DNA of 64,000 bases, from the NCBI GenBank assembly GCA_034509425.1, contig JAVTVJ010000373.1:744001-808000 (forward strand), in the 5' to 3' direction. The notes beneath the pieces were generated by a model, which made no database searches, was not told where the DNA came from, and was given only the letters and a program-made list of their open reading frames with translations. Shown piece after piece: positions 48,800 through 62,378 of this stretch. The DNA comes from Eopsaltria australis (lineage: Eukaryota > Chordata > Aves > Passeriformes > Petroicidae). Within the stretch, counting starts at the first letter, position 1; the number at the start of each line of letters is the position of its first letter. Made by a program: the position numbers and the translations under genes.

Positions 48800-49240
48800 T
48801 TCTAGGGAAGTTTCACCACACCTCCAGGCAGCCTGTCCCAGCCTTTAGCTGGTCTCAGGGGAGAAGTTTTTTTTTGTGTCTGGAGACAAAATTTGCTCTG
48901 AAATGACTTAACTGTCCATTACAGTGAATCTTTGTGAAGAGAGTGCCTTCATCATCCCTCAATATCTGACACTGGAAGGCAGGAATGGAATCCCCCTGAG
49001 CCCTCACTTCACTAGGCTGAATGAACCCAACCCCTTCAGCCTTTGTTCATGTGCCAGGATCTCCAATCCTATAACCATCGTGGGGCACTTAACCCCTCTC
49101 CCCACCCCTAAACCTGCTAGGCTGCCCCTGGTTTTTTAATGTCCTTCTTGACAGTGGAGGCAATACTGGGCACAGTGCCCAGATATGATGTGGGGTAGTT
49201 GTAACCCTTGACATGCTGGGTACAGTCTCACTGATACAGC
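48800..49240 (-). mobile_element. CR1 LINE, degraded 3' part
   Basis: Reading the + strand, 'ccaggcagcctgtcccagcc' is followed by 'tcactaggctgaatgaaccc', 'ccccttcagcctttgttcat', and 'tgtccttcttgacagtgg' with 'actgggcacagtgcc'. This is the block order of a reverse-complemented CR1 running from the 3' UTR into the C-terminal part of ORF2. Several internal deletions are likely. Confidence 0.8.
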
Positions 49241-49954
49241 ACAGTTAGGGACTGGTACAGTCACTGCCATGGGGTATTTTTCATGACAAGATTTCAAAAT
49301 GCTTTGTAAGGATTTTTGAGGAGTAGCTCTCAGTTTTGACCCTCCTGAGGTCTTTCAGAGTACGTCAAAGCTTCTTTAGGCCTTCCATCTACAGATCAGA
49401 AGAATTAAGTCTTATTTTAGCTGCCCTCTTCCTTTTGGCATGGCAGACAAACATCTCACCTTCTGCAATGTGTAGCTCTAGGATGAAATTTACTGGGGGA
49501 AAAAGACCCTCTTAAAGAATAAGAGGGGTACGTTCAATTTTACACATACATGAAAGGTGATGAAATCTTCCAAGTTTCTCTTATGTATACACCTCATGAA
49601 AGGGATAAAACCTTTTCTAAACTGTTCTATAAATGAAACACCGTATTTTTCTTAAATATTTCCATGAGTACCATAATACTGACACAAAACTAAGCCCTGA
49701 TTCTAATACTGATAATTTTATCCAGGTCTATTCCACCTGGGCACTTGCTCCACCAGATCCCTGATGATGGGGTTGCATGTTCTGGATGAGAGTGCACTGT
49801 CCTTCTTGCCCAGCTCTGACCAAATGTTGAATTTTGATCCAAGCAAGGATCTATGCCTGATATTCCTCATCTTTAGAGCAGAAACCATAGTACTTGACTT
49901 CCTTTTGATAGCAGGAAGACATCAGTTACCTCCACTCTGTCTGTCTGGGTCTTT

Positions 49955-51760
49955 ACACAGAATCACAGAATTAACCAGGTTGGAAAAGACCTTTGAGATC
50001 ATCAAGTCCAACCTATGACCTAACACCACCTTGTCAACTAAGCCATGGCACTGAGTGCCACATCCAGGCTTTTTTTAAACAGCTACAGGAACGGGGATTC
50101 CACCACCTCCCTGGGCAGCCCATTCCACTGCCCAATCACTCTTTCAGTGAAGGATTTTTTCCTAATGTCCATCCTGAACTTCCCCTGTTGTAGCTGAAGG
50201 CTGTGTCCTCTCATTCTGTCGCTGGTTGCCTGGGAGGACAGACCAACCCCCACCTGGCTACAACCTCTTGTCAGGCAGTTGTAGAATGATCAAGTCCCCC
50301 CTGAGCCTCCTTTTTTCCACGCTAAACAATCCCATCTCCCTTAGCTGTTCTTCACAGGGCTTGTGTTCCAGGCTCTTCACCAGCCTTGTTGTCCTTGCAG
50401 GCATTTGGAGAGATAGCAGTGTTTCATCATGTAAGATTTGGGAGGTCCACCACCCATGTCTTATTCAGGATGCCCAAGTTTCAATTGCCTGTGGCAGATG
50501 TTTCTCCGCTGTGTTTGTGGAAAACCTTTGGTGTGGTGATCCCCAGCCCCCCAGCGTGGTCCTGCCAGGGCTTTGCTGCCATTCCTGGGAGGCATTTGGG
50601 GTGAGCTCTCTTCTCTGCAATTTAGTCCCATTTGCTTTCCTATCCCAGCAGACTTGTTAAAATCTTCCACCTCCTTCGCAGCTGCTGGTTTTGATTGTGA
50701 AAACCTCATTGTATCTCTTGTCATTTTTCTCTTCTCTGTCAGAAACAGCCCCGATTCTTTCTACCCATTTCTACACCGTGACTAGTTGCTCTTGCTGCTT
50801 TCCTCCAGGCTGCTGGTCAACACTTCCTCAAACTGGAGCATCCAAAATGAGTCATTTATGCTGAGACCAGCCTGGTGCCAAGTGTGGGGGAGTATAACTT
50901 CATGTTTTCACATATGTCACCACTGCACAGTGTGACCCAGGATGATGCTCCCTTCCTTAGCAACAAGTTGCTGTGACACGCACTGACACCTAAATTCAGC
51001 AGAACAACTCTATAGCCAAGAGTTGCCTTGTTAAATGTCTGCTCTTCTGGAAAGCCATGTCAGGTTTGCACTTTTTCTTGTCCTTATCAAACTGCCTTTT
51101 GTTTTTCAGATGCTTTCTCCGCTTTGGCTCCATTTTGAATTCCTAGGCTGTCTCCTGTGTATTGGAAGTCCTTCTACCCTAGCCATCATCTTCAAATTTA
51201 TCAATAGTATTTCAGGAGCTCAGTATCCATTAATGAAGATAGAGTGTAATACCATGGACTGGCTTCAGTGAAATCCATGCTTAATGCACCCTTCTAGTTT
51301 GACAAGAAATTTACTGACAGACTCTTAGAAGCCAGTTTTCTAACCACCTCTGAACTGTCCTTATAATGGTGTCACATTGACTCAAGTCACCTCCCCCTAT
51401 AACACCCCACATAAGAAAATGCTAAAGCTTTACTGTAGTCAAAACGCATCTGTTGCTTGTGTAGAATGACAGTTTCCATTTTTATCCTCTCACAGAAGGA
51501 ACCTAAAAAGGTTTGAAATGTTAGTTCCTCATTAATCTGTATTTGCCATCACTCATCTGCTTGGCACCTTTCACGTATTTGTGAGTAGCCTGGTTTGTTC
51601 TTACAGTGGGTGCTAAAGTTCAGCCAACTGGTCTGCAGTTGTCTTGCTCCTCTGTCCCTCCTTTATTAAACTCGTCACTCCATTTGCCCTTGATCAGTTT
51701 TGTGGGACCTTGGTCACCCACCCCAAATTCTCAGGTAACCCCAGCCAGCTCTCAGATTGT
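49955..51760 (-). mobile_element. Long CR1 LINE copy (3' end plus decayed ORF2 region)
   Basis: The 3' end (49955-50410) is well preserved. It has the cacagaatcacagaatt terminus, 'gatcatcaagtccaacc', 'ctccctgggcagcccattcc' and 'cagtgaaggattttttcc'. Further along, more decayed blocks follow in the order expected for minus-strand ORF2: 'catcttcaaatttatcaatag' (51187), 'ctaaagctttactgtagtca' (51422) and 'agccaactggtctgcagttg' (51618). The spacing is close to that of intact CR1, which supports a single element of about 1.8 kb. The 50430-50760 part is not clearly assignable, so a nested or second insertion is possible. It has no usable reading frame. Confidence 0.7.
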
Positions 51761-51769
51761 TTCTGCCTG

Positions 51770-54700
51770 TGGTGGAAATATCTATGGGGAATTTCATTAG
51801 ATGCAAACAGTTTGAAAATGTTTAGTTTATCAAAATGGTCTTTTAAAATAAGTTTAGATAGCTTTCTCTTTAGTACTGACATCTCAGTCTTTTGATGTTC
51901 AATCACAGCTTGACCCTTCCAGAAGAAACAGAAAAAGAAAATTAGACAAAATTGACATTGCTGGATTTAAGTGATAGAAATGTGGGAAGGAAAGGACAAC
52001 CTGGTTCAGTAAGTCCCATCTCCAGTGCCCAAAAAGTGTAACAGCATGCAGAAACTACACAAACACTTGTGATCCCTTAGTGCAAAGCTTTGGCTGGTGG
52101 TGGAACAGCGAGGAGAAAAAATACAAGCAAGAACTCCCAGTGGGAGTAACGGCAATGCTCATCATTTAAACAATGTTTTTGCTAACTTTTATACAGGTTC
52201 TTCTCAATTCAAAGGGAAAGACACTTTATTCAGGGCTTCACTCTTTCCTGTAGCAATCCATGACTTGCTGATGACTTGCCTAAAGCTTTATGATGGTTGT
52301 ACGGTTTCTAGTTCTTCAAATTTTTATGCAGCATCATCCCAGATCAGGCACCCTCAGAAATGTCCCTAAGACCTAAAAATTGGTTAATCATCCAAAAACT
52401 CTTGTTTAAAACTCAGTAAAGTATTATGCAAGCATTCATAAATGATGATCTTTGAAAATAAGAGCAGCTTTACATGCAATTGTTTGTTCAACCAATGTAA
52501 AAAGCAAAAATTTTTTGGAATGTTGCATTGTTGTTATTTTTTTTTTTAATGCTAGTGGTCCTTTAGTGAGTGTTAATATCTGACAGATGGCTCTGTCCAT
52601 CTGGCTCTACAGAAGAGCGTAGAAATCTAATTCATGTGGAAAATTTATTTAAAATTGTGTATTAATTAGAAACAACTAAAGCAACTGATCTTTTCATCCT
52701 GGGAGAGCATGATGGTGCCAAAGTACCACTAATAAATTCCACTGCCAAGAAGTGGGAGAGGGTTTGCAGACAGAACTCATGACAAGAATCCTTCTTCTCC
52801 TTTCTCAGTTGTGAAATGTTTCTAAGGTCAAAAAATCCTGTGAACAAAGCACAGTGTCCCTTACAGAGAAATTCACACAGGCTCTGGCTGTGCTGAAGAA
52901 AGGTGTGATATCAGCCTGTTCCTTATTGTCTGGTACAAGGGAGGGCATCCCTAGTGCAAAGGCAGACTTGGAGATTCTGGATCCAAGTACAACACCTGAA
53001 GGGATGTGGATGCACAACATTTCTGCTTCTCCCACCAGACCAGAAACTTTATCCTCACCCTGCTTGCTGAAAAGCCTGCAGCTCTTGTTGGCTGCCCCAG
53101 GGGTTTGGGGTGCTGAGGGCACTGCCAGGAGAAGGCACTGGGGGAAAGCTGAGCACAATGTCGGCAGCATGGGAGAAGAGGAAGGAGGAGAAGGAGATGG
53201 GAGCCCTCTAGAAAGTCTGCAGCCTGGCTCAGGTAGGGAGGTGGATCCACATGAAACCAGGCTTTATCAGTCCAGTTGATCATGGAGCAGTGTTACCTGG
53301 GCAGACATCAGCTTCAGGAAAGTTAAGAAGGCAGGAGAGGCCCTGTAACTCACAGTTGCACAGAAATTTATAATCAAATACAGATTTTACCATCTTCACA
53401 GCATGATCCCACTCCCATGGTGACCTGTTTGGTGAATACACTTGAATTTTTTGAGACGCTGACTGGCTTGCTGCATTGCTCAGGGAATCTGAAAAGTTAT
53501 TTGGATGTGATGTCATAGTCAGAGAATAAAGCCCACTTTGACTATGACAAGATAAACATTTATCTGTAATATTTTCATATTTTATCATCAAATACTCAAT
53601 TTGAAGAGAAACACTGTTCTTAAATTTGTCCTGAAATAAAAAAAAATCTTCTAATGTTGGTTCAGAAAAGTCTTTTCTGTCTGCAGTGGGCAAGATGATT
53701 GTCTTACCTTGGACCATGAAAGGGTTGAGTAGTTTTTTGTGCTGAAGTAAAAGCAATTTCGTCCTGAAGATTGGAACAGATTACTCAGTATTCCTCCAGA
53801 AAGCAGATTTATATTTAGAATGACAATACATAAGGTTTTCTTAGCAATGGTAACTTTTTCCCTACAAAAACAGTGTTTTGAAAGTAAATCCTTAGACAAG
53901 ACTGCTTTGTATTAAAAACATGCTTTCTCTTTCATGACTGCCAGGTCAAGTTAGCCTCTTCAATCTGTGTGGAAAATTCTTAGGTGATTTATTACAAAGG
54001 AAACTAATCTGAATTGTGCTATGAAATAGCATTCTATCAAAATGCATAAATTCAGTAAACATGCATTTTTCTGGTGGTGTTATAATCATGAAGTGTCTGA
54101 CACCAGAAGCATCATTTCTATTAAATTTCAATTGCATAATTTTGAAGGCTGTAAACCACACTTTATTTCCTTTTAAATGCTCTGTTATTATTCCCTACCA
54201 GCAAGGGGTAGTATCTCCAAAGTTCAAAGCCAAGATTTAGTATACATTGGGGGAAAGCCATCGGGGTGCTGGTGTGTGAACCTGAGCAGCTGAAACTTTG
54301 CCTGCACAGCTGCCTCTAAACCGAGTGTGTTATGGGGCTGCCAGGCTGCAGCAGTCTGTCAGGGCTACTGACATGGAAACCAGAACCTGGAGCTCATGCT
54401 TTTCATGCAGGAGATAGATGAGATTTGGCACCCTTTAAAAAGGGTTGGAAACCAGGATGCCTCCACACTTTGCCTTCAAGAGACATTTTGAGAAAAGTCA
54501 AGACCTAATCCCTTCCTCCAGACTGTGGTCACCCAAACCTGGGTCCTCTTTTGAGGGTTAGTGCTAACGTGTTGCCTTTCAGAAACAAATGAGTTCTTCA
54601 CAACCTTCAAAAGCAGAAAAAAAAAAAAAAAGGTCATTAATGGTAATGCTTAAATTTTATGTTAGTGGTTGAACACGTGCTTGGGAAATGTGACACATGC

Positions 54701-57700
54701 CTTTTAAGCTTTTCTCAGCTGGAGGATGTTCAAACCCACATCAGAGAAAGTCAGCAAGAAAGAGCCTGTAGCTGAGGGATGAGAGTGCTTTTGGGGCAGA
54801 GGGCAGGTCTGCTTACACATTGCACTCTAGGCTTTGGACGAAAAACAAGAATAATTCTGGGAACACAGACTGGAGCTTTGTTGGCTTTCTGAGTTATACT
54901 TCCTCTATCCTGGTCTCTTTTTCTGTGCTTTGGAGAGCTGCATTTGCACTGATCCTGCCCAAGGGTCCTGGCCATGTGACAGATATTAAAATTGTTACCT
55001 TGGAATAAACCTGCCCTGATAGAAACCTCACAGAGCCAGGGCACAGGTGCTTTGTAATTGAGTGCTGGTTTTTGAGGTTGGCCATGTGCTCACAGCCCAC
55101 ATCTTACCTTTATCAGCTTTATGATAAAAATTACCAGCACTTCACCTCCACTGGAACCAATGTCCTGAGCTCAGTGTCTCGATGCAGAAACACACATGGT
55201 CACAGCATTGGCAGGCTTTCATCCCCCACACACTGAAGTAAAACCTGACTCGCAGTTGTCCCTAGAAATACCAGCTCAAAAGGGTTCCAAAGCACCCAGA
55301 TGCTTTAAAAGAGAGTGGTCCCATTGGAAAAGGTCCCATGTGAAAACTGCCCTTTCAGCTTTTTGCACCTTCCCAAGTGCAGAGACAACAGAAATCTTGT
55401 GTGGCAATGGGGCCAAACCCCTCTCAGGGTTTCCCATGGCCCTTGCTGGTCAGACTGAAAACCAGACTATCTGTGCTGGTGGGAGAGCCCATCCCTGGAG
55501 AGGCACACATTGCCTGAATGTAAATAACTGAAGCAGAAGATAATTAAATCCAACAGCTATTTAGAATGAAACTCACAAACAGATCTGCCCTTCCACTGCC
55601 AAGGGTGTGCTCTGTGGATCCAAGGCATTTTATTGTAATTATCATGCTACCAGAGGGTCTCTCAGAGCCCTGACTCCCACAGCCCAGGGAGCACAGGACA
55701 ATCCCAGAATTGATTAAAAGTAGTAATTCAGATTCTAGCTGTCATGAGCTAGAGAGAATCTTGAAATTGTTACTTGTTTTTTTATTAACAGGTTCAAGCA
55801 AGCAAAAAGTCATGGGTATTTTTTTAAAAAATGTAATTATTTTAAAACTAATGCCTTTATATAAAGAGCCTGATGTGTGAATTTTGTACAGTGCAGTTGG
55901 CAATTCTATGAATAGGACTACCCTGCATTTGCTAGGTCGCTCTGCATATGCTCCACCATATACAGAGATTAGAAATTAGGACCCTGATGTCCATTTGCCA
56001 GCTAAACCTCTGTTTGGATCTGTTCTGGAGATGCTGCCCAACATCAGCTGGTATTTGCATTGCAGCATCTGGTGCTGTCTGTGGTGTCCCTGTAGAAAGA
56101 AACACCTTTCCAGAGGTAGTGTTCACAGTCGGGCTTGTCACCAGGGGCGTGGCATCTGCAGCACCATAGGGCAGTTTTAAGCTCAGTTCTTCCCTGTAGT
56201 TGAAGCTTTTTGTGGAAAAACTGCCCAGAATAAAGCACAGGTAAAGAAGGGCTGCCCAAGAAACTGCTGAACTTCTGCTTTAGTTGTTCTGCTGAGACAG
56301 GAGCTGTTTCAGATAGACTAAGGTATGCAGCAGATAAGTAGCACCACATGGAAATAATGCTTCTCCCATGAGAGTGGGATTTTTGTGCTACCATTCAGCT
56401 TTGGAGGACTTGACATACAGACATGGGAAAGCAGCAGGAAAGTCACAGAGCAACCAGAGCCCTCCATATATAACATGCTCATCCCTCTTAATCCTAATCA
56501 TAAAAGGAGTAGGCAAGACTTGTTTTCTCCTTCCTCCCCATTTCTTCCTTTTTGCAGAGAAAGCAAGTTAATAGAGCCAGTCTGATCAGGGGGCAGTTGA
56601 AAAAAGAAAAAAAAGAAAACAAAAATTGGGAAAGTTTACAAAAACTGAATGCATGCTTCTTTCCTGGAAGAAAAGAAATGGATTTTGAGAAGATAACCAA
56701 TTCTTGACATGGGAAGCTCATTCTCCAAAGCCAATACTCAAGCCAAGGGGTCAGGTCTTGTACCTTGCTGTTTGCTATTATGTTTGCATGTTACTAGGCT
56801 GGAAGGTTTGTGGTTTATGCCGTGACTATGAGGGAGTGCAAGCTTTCAGCCGCACAAACAAATCCCAGGGCTTTAACACAAGCTCAGCTTGTCAGTACAA
56901 AGTAACATTTAATTAACCTAGAAACTGTTACCCAGGAGTTTTTCTGAGCAACAAATGATCAAAGAAGATGTCTCTCCCCCATTTCATTGGTCTGGTTTGA
57001 CTCCTTACAAAGGGATGTTTTGCACTCTGAGCGTGGAGGGGGGATGTTCTTCTTTGAAGTTGTTTTCAAGTGCTTTTGGCAAAGGTGGTAAGAAGAGTGA
57101 TGTTTTTAATCTCTTTTCTCTTTGCAAAAAAATTACCAGCTGCAGAGGCCAAAATCTTCCCCCTGAAACTGCAGAAGAGTGCAAAAGGCTTCTCCTCCAA
57201 CAGGTGGTGAACTTCTTCCTGATAAACCTCCTCTGCTTTTATACTGGCTTTTTCAGAAGCCAAGTAAAGGCCTTCTTGCTTAAGCTTGGCATTGATGGAT
57301 CAAAGGACATGTTGCCCAATGGGTCTGCACTAAGCTGGGACTAGAAACAGGATGAGAGAGCTGAGCCTAAGACAAATTGTTGAAGTTTTGCTCTTGGCAA
57401 CACTTTCAGCCCCAGCCAAACCTGAAAGGAAGCTGAGCTGGAGCTTTATGCGGCTCAACTCCCTGCTCAGCACACTGTTCCCAAAGTGAAAGGCAGCAGG
57501 CTGCAAATGGAACTTCTAAGTGTCACATAGTTTCATTGAATTCTGTTTCCTGATCCAGAGGGGAAGGAGCAGCAGCAGGGAGAAAAGGGGAGACCATCCT
57601 CTCCAGTAGTGTGACAAACTAATTGAAGTGATTAAAGCCATGCTGTACCCATGACCTTAGAGGACCTGCAGCAAAGACACAGCAGGGCATGTGGCTCAGT

Positions 57701-57820
57701 GGGTAACTATTTACATAGAACCCCACACAAGGGCTCACAATGTATTAAATCCAGCCTTCTGGCAGGAACAAAAAAGACACACACACACACACAAACCCCA
57801 CAAAATTGACTTATTTCGTA
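51770..57820. other. Intergenic, no gene seen
   Basis: Mixed-composition sequence with an A run at 54618-54632 and short frames on both strands. The longest, a minus-strand frame of 158 codons at 53280-53756 and a plus-strand one of 141 codons at 52854-53279, show no recognisable domain. No RNA gene was recognised. Confidence 0.55.
57777..57793. repeat. (AC)n microsatellite
   Basis: Eight and a half AC units. It lies just before the old CR1 body described next. Confidence 0.9.
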
Positions 57821-57829
57821 TTTTTAGAA

Positions 57830-59740
57830 GAGATTTATGAAATAAATGAAGATGCTCTTTGATAAGGAATTAAAAAGAAACTGAGGATTATATGCTCATT
57901 GGAATCCAAGAGGTTCTTTAAGGACACAGTTTTAGAAATTGAGAGTAAATGCATCTCTCAAATGAATAAAAACTCTGAAAGACCCCTAATAAGGCAAAGA
58001 AGTCAGTGGGGTTAACCAGCAGAGGCTAACAAGAAGTTTGCAAGAAAAAAAAAGAAAAAGGTTGTTTCAAGCAAGGGATAAAGATGATGTGTGTCAAGTT
58101 AAATGTGAAAACATAAAAATGTTGGGGCAGATGAAGGATTTTCAAGAGCAAGTCACCTGAGGCAAAAGCTAATATTAAATGGTTTTATACACAACAGAGG
58201 CAGGATGTGTTTGTAAAAACATCAGAAGCAGGAAATGGTTAGGTTATGTAATAAGAGCTCATCTGCACACCCAGAGAGCAGCACAGAGGGTGGGGGGCAT
58301 GTAACATCCTGCCTGTGCCCTGTCAGGACCATCACAGGGACCACCAGACCACCAAAGGTGCATCTCTGGAAGCCAGAGGAGCACAGAGACCCAAGGGCAA
58401 CTGGGAATCCAAATCAAGGATCCCCAAGGGATGAGGGAGGAACTTCTCCAGGCTCCTCCCAGGGCTGTTCCCAGAGGACTTCAGCCCCAGTGTCCAGACT
58501 TGAAACTCATCACAAAGTGTCATTGGGAGCAGCTCTCCAGATCCCTTTTGACCTGTGGGAGTGACTGTCTTGAGCTGTAGGACACATCATGGGAAAAGCA
58601 GTTTGGAATTATTCACGCCTTATGATAAGAAGTTTAGAGGAGGAACCAAAGGAGGGAAAAGGCTGGGATTTCAGTGACTTGGAGTGCTTTGTGTGCCGGT
58701 ACCTACTGGGAATGCATTTCCAGTCTCACTACTGGCTTCACCTGGGGTATGGAGCTGTGGCAGACTCACCTCTCTTGAGCTGTCAGACCCAGCATGATGT
58801 ATTTTACCTGAAGAGAAACCAGCCATAAGTGGGAGTAACATGGTATTGAGGTGTAAAATGAGCAAGCGAGACAGTTAATAAGTTTAGCAGGAAAGTATTG
58901 GTGTTCACTTTAGCCTTCCTTTATGGCAAAAAAACTTCCTAAAACTAAAGAATGAGTAGATGAGACTTCAGAGGTGCTGATATGAATAATGTCTGATTAG
59001 CAGGACCAGAAGCTGTTCAGACCAAGTTTCTGAATATAAGTGTAACTCAGATATTGAGTGATGAAGCTACTGCTTGGATATATAATCCATCTAGGCATAA
59101 TACCTCAGCTGTGGTGCCACAGGAATGGAAGATGATAGACGGGACACTAATTTTTAATTCAGGAAACAGATCAGCAATCCTGACTTCCATTCAGGGTCAT
59201 GGCACAGACTAAGACTGGTACTCACAGAGATAAATGTGGTATGTTGGGAAAGGTCTCATACTGTGTAGAGAAAAGTCACAATGTGTGTTGGCTTCCTTTG
59301 AAGCTTTTCAAAAAGAATTAAATTGCCAGGGGCTTAGAAGGAAGATAATTTGTGTATCAACAACTCGTTGAATAATAGAAAACAAAGTTTTCTCAATGGG
59401 CAAAGTATTTCAGTGGAACCCCTAAGGAATCAGTGGTGGAGTCTGTGCTCTTCAGCATGTACATAAATAATCAGATGTGTGTGAACAGTAAGGCAACAAA
59501 GTTTGTTGACTAAAAAATCCACTCAGATGTACTATGCCTACTTGAGTTCGGTCAAGGTTTTCAAGTCATGTAATGATTTACAAGCAGATCTGTAATGGTA
59601 ATAAATGCACAAAGTTACAAAAACGCATAACTGAAATTTAACCCAGGTGCAAACGTAATAGCAACTACAATCTGGGCTGATAAATAGTCTAACCTATGTA
59701 ACTTTCAAGTGAAATAGTACTGCAGATCAGTATTATAAAA
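57830..59740 (+). mobile_element. Ancient CR1-type LINE, ORF2 reverse-transcriptase region
   Basis: Decayed + strand ORF2 blocks appear in the correct order. 'gattagcaggaccagaagc' (about 58995) corresponds to the region before the polymerase domain. 'gtggtgccacaggaatggaag' (59113) follows. 'tgctcttcagcatgtacata' (59447) and 'caaagtttgttgactaaaaa' (59498) are the remains of the RT active-site region that in intact copies reads F-A-D-D; here the second Asp codon is replaced by a stop. Multiple stops show the copy is dead. Bird CR1 tail sequence is absent, so it is truncated or too decayed at the 3' end. Confidence 0.65.
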
Positions 59741-59749
59741 ATCTGCTTA

Positions 59750-62190
59750 TTGTAAATTATCCTGTCTCTTTAACTGGAGCTACCTGGCTACGAGGGCTGG
59801 CTGAAATCTGCTACCAGATATTATCTTGGCTTAAACTGAACAGCTTTACAGGCTCCTAGAAATAAAGACTGTAAGAGACTTCTGAGACCAGTCAATCCGT
59901 TGGCCTAAACCTGAATGATGTGTACCTGCTCCTTTCCTGACAGACTCATGTTTCAAAAACCTGCAGCCTTAGGGAAACCAAAGGCTGCAACCTTTATTGC
60001 AACCCTTAATGATGTAATGTTTGCCTTAATGTTTATGTTCAGTGTCCTTTGTAGTAACTTAAGCCTACTATTTTCCATTGTGTATATGGGAAATAGTTTA
60101 TTAATTTCCTTTGTAAAATAACATTATACATATTAAGGACATAAAAAAAATCCCTGACTTTTTAAATCTTCTATTCCTTCAGTCTGAGAATGCAGTTCCT
60201 TCAATCTTCCTTCACAAGTCATATTTTCTAGATCACTAGACATTTGTGGTGCTTTTTCCATGACTTTCTCCATCTACAGCGATGAAAGCCAGACCACCAC
60301 AAGGAGTATTCCAGATGAGCTGTTACCAAGCACTGAGTAGAGCAGAATGGTCATTTTTTATGTCTTGCAGTCTGTAGTCTTGCTTTTATAAAAATGGTAT
60401 TTACTTTATTGTCACCAGACAAACACCATTGATGTGAGTTCCACTTCTTCAGTCAGCTTATTGATTCCCCTTGGGCCATTCCCAGCTATGATTTATGACT
60501 CCAGGGGCCCATGTGCTTTTGGCTCATAACCTAGAGACAGAGCAAACCCAGATGAGATTCTACAGGAACCACCTCTATATGTTTTACATTTTGTAGTGGA
60601 CCACCAGGGGCTACTCTGTAGTCGTTTGTGCAACCAGTTTTGTCCTAGGCCTGTGGTAGTTTTGTGTAAACCAGTGTCTGGGCAAGCATTGTCTTTAGGC
60701 TTTGTGATGTGCTGCCTTTAAGGGGTTTCTGAAATGCAGCAAAGAGAAGCAGGCATATTGTCAGTAATCAGAATTTACTGTGGGGCACTGTGAGCTTCCT
60801 CATGGTTCTCCATTAGAAAAGACAGGGAACCAACCATCCAAACTGCTTCCCTAAATTGTAGTATCAAATGAAATAGTGCTAGGGAAGGCCTAGCTAGGAT
60901 CATGGGATGTGGAAACTCTTGGTTTTGCCCTTTCCACAAGACGTGTTATCCCTGTTGCAGAAGGAAAGCAAACCAGTTTAACATTATTTATACTTGACAA
61001 ACATGTCTTAGCTAATTCTCATCTTCTTTGTCTTCCATATATAGTTTGTTCATTTTTTCCCCACCAATATATTTTCCTTTCATCAATTGATAATTTCCCA
61101 TCTCCATTCCATACCTTTTAAAATTATCCCCTGTGATTTTGATTTTGTCATCTTCAGGCCACGTTGTTTGCCCTTTGTGGCTTTGCCAAGGTTGTATCAT
61201 TCTGAGGTTGCTTCCACCCAGCCTTCAGGATGTCAGGCTGAAATTTACTTGTTCTAGTCCCCTTGAAAACTTCTAAATTATCTGGATAATTTCTATGCCA
61301 GGCTTTGCATATTTTCAGGAGAAAACTTCCATTTACATCTGATTCCAATTTTTTCAGATACCTGCTTCAAATACTTTTGCTCACTCAGATGCAGCCAAGA
61401 GCAAGCAAAATGGAAAGGCCACAAAGGCAATTTCACAATATTCTTTACTAAGCCTCGGTTACAAAGAGACTCAGGGAGGGCCAAGCCCTGTCTCATTTTC
61501 TAAGCATTTTATAATTGTTGAACACAGGAGATAAATGCAGATGTTACTCCAAAAGCACCTGGAATACAGACCGAGAACCCTTAATGCTCATAATCAAAAG
61601 ACATCCACCATCAACAGAAATCAAGCTGGTGGAAGAACCTCATGTATTTTAGGCAAAATTTGAATGCTCCAGAGACAAAACCCTACTGAGAACAAAGGAG
61701 GAATGATGAGGGTTCACAGCCAAACCACACAGTTTGCAGTCTATTTTTCAGACTCTTGGCCTAAAGATGACAGCCAAAGAAGAGGCAAAACTCTGCACTG
61801 CCTCATTCCCTAGAGGTTTGTCCATCTCTCCTCAAGCCTCAGGGTAAAGGCCTGGTGATAACTAAGTGGCAAAACTTTTCCCCAAGTGTCTCTCATGTGG
61901 CCTGAAAAAAGACATTAACAAACAGAGCTTGTGAATCCCAAGTGGCAAACCATTAGTGCTGGGTGCCACCCCAGGAGCACAGCTGCTTGAGTCAAGGGTC
62001 AGTGTGGAGACAATCAGCTCCAGCCCAACCCATCCAGGTCCAAATCTGTGATACCATCAGGATCTTGATGAGTCACCACTGGACACATGTTCTGCAAAAT
62101 GTAGGTGTTGGGAGGATTGGGTTAAAACCAGAAGATTTGGTGAGGATAGAATAGTTTTCACTTGAAGTGACCTTGCAGCTGGGAATGCTA
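59750..62190. other. Intergenic, no gene seen
   Basis: AT-rich sequence without a convincing coding frame, RNA gene or clear mobile element on either strand. Some parts (about 60250-60700) have a repeat-like texture that I could not assign. Confidence 0.5.
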
Positions 62191-62314
62191 AGGACGTCGG
62201 TGTGGGAAAACTCCATTTATTATGCCTTGTGTTGTTCATCCTCTGCCTGCTTTGAGAAGCAGAATTCCTGTGTACAGATAACACTCTAACAGACATGCTT
62301 CAGCCTCATTCTGG

Positions 62315-62334
62315 GAGAGAGAGAGAGAGAGAGA
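62315..62334. repeat. (GA)10 microsatellite
   Basis: Ten GA units just upstream of the 51-bp minisatellite. Confidence 0.9.
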
Positions 62335-62378
62335 TCATAAAACACAGCCTTGTGATAAACTGCGTGTGCATGAAGCCT

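Noticed and set aside
50226..50660. 144-codon plus-strand open frame
   Set aside because: It lies antisense within a CR1 element and has no recognisable domain.
53280..53756. 158-codon minus-strand open frame
   Set aside because: No recognisable motif, and no splice or promoter context that fits a gene.
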